A model generated the notes under the pieces. The model ran no database searches, was not told the origin of the DNA, and saw nothing but the letters and a program-made list of their open reading frames with translations. This document shows, piece by piece, positions 6,215 through 7,530 of a DNA stretch of 7,530 bases (positions within the stretch are counted from its first letter, which is position 1; each line of letters starts with the position of its first letter). The position numbers and the translations under genes are program-made. The stretch comes from Hyphomicrobiaceae bacterium (GTDB taxonomy: Bacteria; Pseudomonadota; Alphaproteobacteria; Rhizobiales; Hyphomicrobiaceae), in contig JABSQE010000123.1 in NCBI GenBank assembly GCA_013214245.1, positions 1 through 7,530 on the forward strand. Direction: 5' to 3'.

Positions 6215-7436
6215 GATTATCATTAGAAATTATCAATGAAAAAACAAGACTCCTGAGCGTCTTAATCTTTGGCTGCAGGCGCTCAATAGTGAGTTTCACT
6301 AGCGGCAGCTAGTTGTGAGCTTCCGATGATGGAACTACCACTCTACTGAGATGATCTGAATTAACTTAAAGAGCATGAGAGGTGTTTTCTGTGTCTTGAT
6401 ATCCAGTTCATATCGGTTGGTGAGAAATCAGTGTGTAACCTATATCATAATGTTTTTTTGTTTAAGCTGATTACAAGATCACAAGTGACGAGCAGGCATT
6501 AGGTAACTTGCCTAAGATTGGTTGTACAAAATGTACCACAATTATAGTGTTCGTACAGCGAGTGACCATTGAAAATATTTAATAGTATTTTGATGATTTC
6601 GGTGCGCCATAGCGTTGTGTAGAGATTAGCCAAGACATAAAAGCTAACAATGCTAGGAGCAAAGTCAGAGATTAGATCGTGTCTGGAAATTTTGTAACAG
6701 CTGTGTCTCAAGTTTCCCTACAACCTCTTAGACAGTAATTTTAAAGTATACTCATTTTGCTATTTGTTAATTGATTCTACTTTGGTGTCTCTTTAGCTGT
6801 CTATCCAGTGCTAAATTACCATATTCGAATAATAAGCGTACCAAGATTGATATGGAATTGCGCTATGAATGTTGTCATAACTGTTATTTGTTAATATGAG
6901 TTTCAAGATTGTTATAAGGATTTACAGTTTAGAGTAACTAGTGAATGCAATAGTTGTAAACTATTTCCACTATCTTTTTACCACTTTATACGCTAGTATA
7001 AAAACCATCTTGTGTAATCCTGTGCCACCTGGTGAAATTACGCTGTATACAAGTTTGAAGGTGTTTCAGCTATTTTGAGACTATCTGGTTGAAGTGGTTG
7101 TGAACGGAAGAGTGAACAATGGTGAGTGTCAGTCAGCATCGCATGCCGATAGAGCTTGGAACAAGATAAGAATATTTTTAGGTAATTAGTTTGTCTTAAA
7201 AAAAAGCTTGTTATACATATCACAATAGCTCTGGATTTAAGCGTGGAGAGAGTTTAGTTTTTGTATACTCAGATCTAGATGGCGTGGGTTGGGCTTTGAT
7301 CCCAAAAAAACTAGGCCAACTTAATGATTGCAACTGAGAGCTTTGAGAGTTGTCGCTTCTAAACTTTGTTAGAGGGCTCTATTTAAGGCTACTCTCATAT
7401 TCTTTTATTCTGAATCAAATCTTGACATATAAAGTT
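6215..7436. other. 1.2-kb stretch without a recognisable gene
   Basis: Plus and minus frames are broken every few dozen codons. Minus-strand open frames of 70 codons (6499-6711) and 61 codons (7038-7223) have no motif and look like chance. I tried to read amino-acid motifs of neighbours expected from Hyphomicrobiales gene order (metK, trmB, lnt) and did not find them. The only stretch with protein-like texture is near 7040-7340, listed separately. Overall texture matches the decayed region to its left. Confidence 0.6.
7040..7340 (+). pseudogene. Possible coding relic of unknown identity
   Basis: Three adjoining plus-strand pieces read like protein: AVYKFEGVSAILRLSG (about 7042-7089), LVEVVVNGRV leading to ASHADRAWNKI (about 7087-7170), and, in another frame, SGFKRGES then VFVYSDLDGVGWALIP and KKLGQLND, ending at TGA near 7339. 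The joins need frameshifts. I do not recognise the family. It lies about 100 bases before the polymerase gene in the same direction, so it may be the remains of an upstream operon partner, or chance. Confidence 0.25.
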
Positions 7437-7530
7437 ATGGTCTATGATACAACATTAGCTGTACCCAAGACACTACGTTGGTTATTTTTTGACCTGAACA
7501 GTTACTTCGCCAGTGTGGAACAGCAGGACA
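7437..7530 (+). CDS. Y-family DNA polymerase (UmuC/DinB type), N-terminus only, cut by window
   Basis: Translesion DNA polymerase that copies past damaged bases; 31 codons are visible. Residues 13-30 carry motif I of the family, LRWLFFDLNSYFASVEQQ. D19 aligns with the first metal-binding Asp of DinB (D8), and F24 with the steric-gate position. The third position is Asn (N21), as in UmuC (D-V-N), rather than the Asp of E. coli DinB (D-M-D), so a UmuC-like or Hyphomicrobiales-specific subgroup is likely. Start: ATG at 7437 is the only ATG before the motif in the frame, but no convincing ribosome binding site precedes it, and the frame is open back to 7347, so an upstream TTG (7422 or 7350) cannot be excluded. 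No GTTC-N7-GTTC LexA box of the alphaproteobacterial type was seen in the preceding 150 bases. Confidence 0.9.
   Translation, partial: MVYDTTLAVPKTLRWLFFDLNSYFASVEQQD

Noticed and set aside
6250..6400. A plus-strand piece reading C-E-L-P..E-L-P-L-Y with similarity to the start of iron superoxide dismutase
   Set aside because: The histidine-rich segment that should follow (TLEFHHDKHH) is absent, so the match is too short to support.
6499..6711. 70-codon minus-strand open frame
   Set aside because: No motif, no ribosome binding site, and composition like the surrounding noncoding DNA.
7038..7223. 61-codon minus-strand open frame
   Set aside because: No recognisable features, and it overlaps the plus-strand protein-like pieces.
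1..7530. CRISPR array, tRNA, rRNA, insertion sequence or prophage elements
   Set aside because: No regularly spaced repeats, no tRNA T-loop or acceptor pairing, no transposase or recombinase motif, and no terminal inverted repeats with target duplications were seen.

Overview
The window looks like part of an AT-rich alphaproteobacterial chromosome, probably Hyphomicrobiales (Rhizobiales). Two genes at the edges are intact as far as they can be seen. Between them lie about 6 kb of mostly decayed DNA. The lineage call rests on three things: the style of the left-hand penicillin-binding protein, the Y-family polymerase start at the right edge, and a decayed general L-amino acid ABC transporter operon (aap/bzt type). 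No database search was possible, so family assignments come from recognising motifs by eye.

Layout. 1-1373 (minus): 5' part of a bifunctional class A penicillin-binding protein, cut by the window edge. 1383-2122: no gene recognised; it holds helically phased AAGATC repeats, a perfect 16-bp hairpin and a few smaller inverted repeats. 2123-2725 (minus): one uninterrupted 200-codon frame of unknown function. 2726-3370: no gene recognised; it holds a 10-bp perfect inverted repeat just upstream of the 200-codon gene. 3372-5210 (plus): the wreck of an amino-acid transporter operon. The binding protein (aapJ) is nearly full length, the two permeases survive only as an N-terminal piece of Q and a C-terminal piece of M, and the ATPase (aapP) keeps eroded Walker A, signature and Walker B motifs. 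About 5270-5803 (plus): an eroded outer-membrane beta-barrel gene of the Omp25/Omp31 kind. 5858-6214 (plus): an eroded XRE/Cro-type regulator gene. 6215-7436: nothing identified except a short possible coding relic near 7040-7340. 7437-7530 (plus): start of a Y-family (UmuC/DinB-type) DNA polymerase, cut by the window edge.

Read as a whole, this is a snapshot of genome erosion. Cell-wall synthesis and a translesion polymerase remain open. An uptake operon, a surface protein and a regulator have decayed through stop codons, frameshifts and deletions but can still be read in order. That pattern fits a lineage that recently became host-restricted. I found no evidence of a new defence or mobile system: no CRISPR array, transposase, recombinase, tRNA or rRNA was seen.
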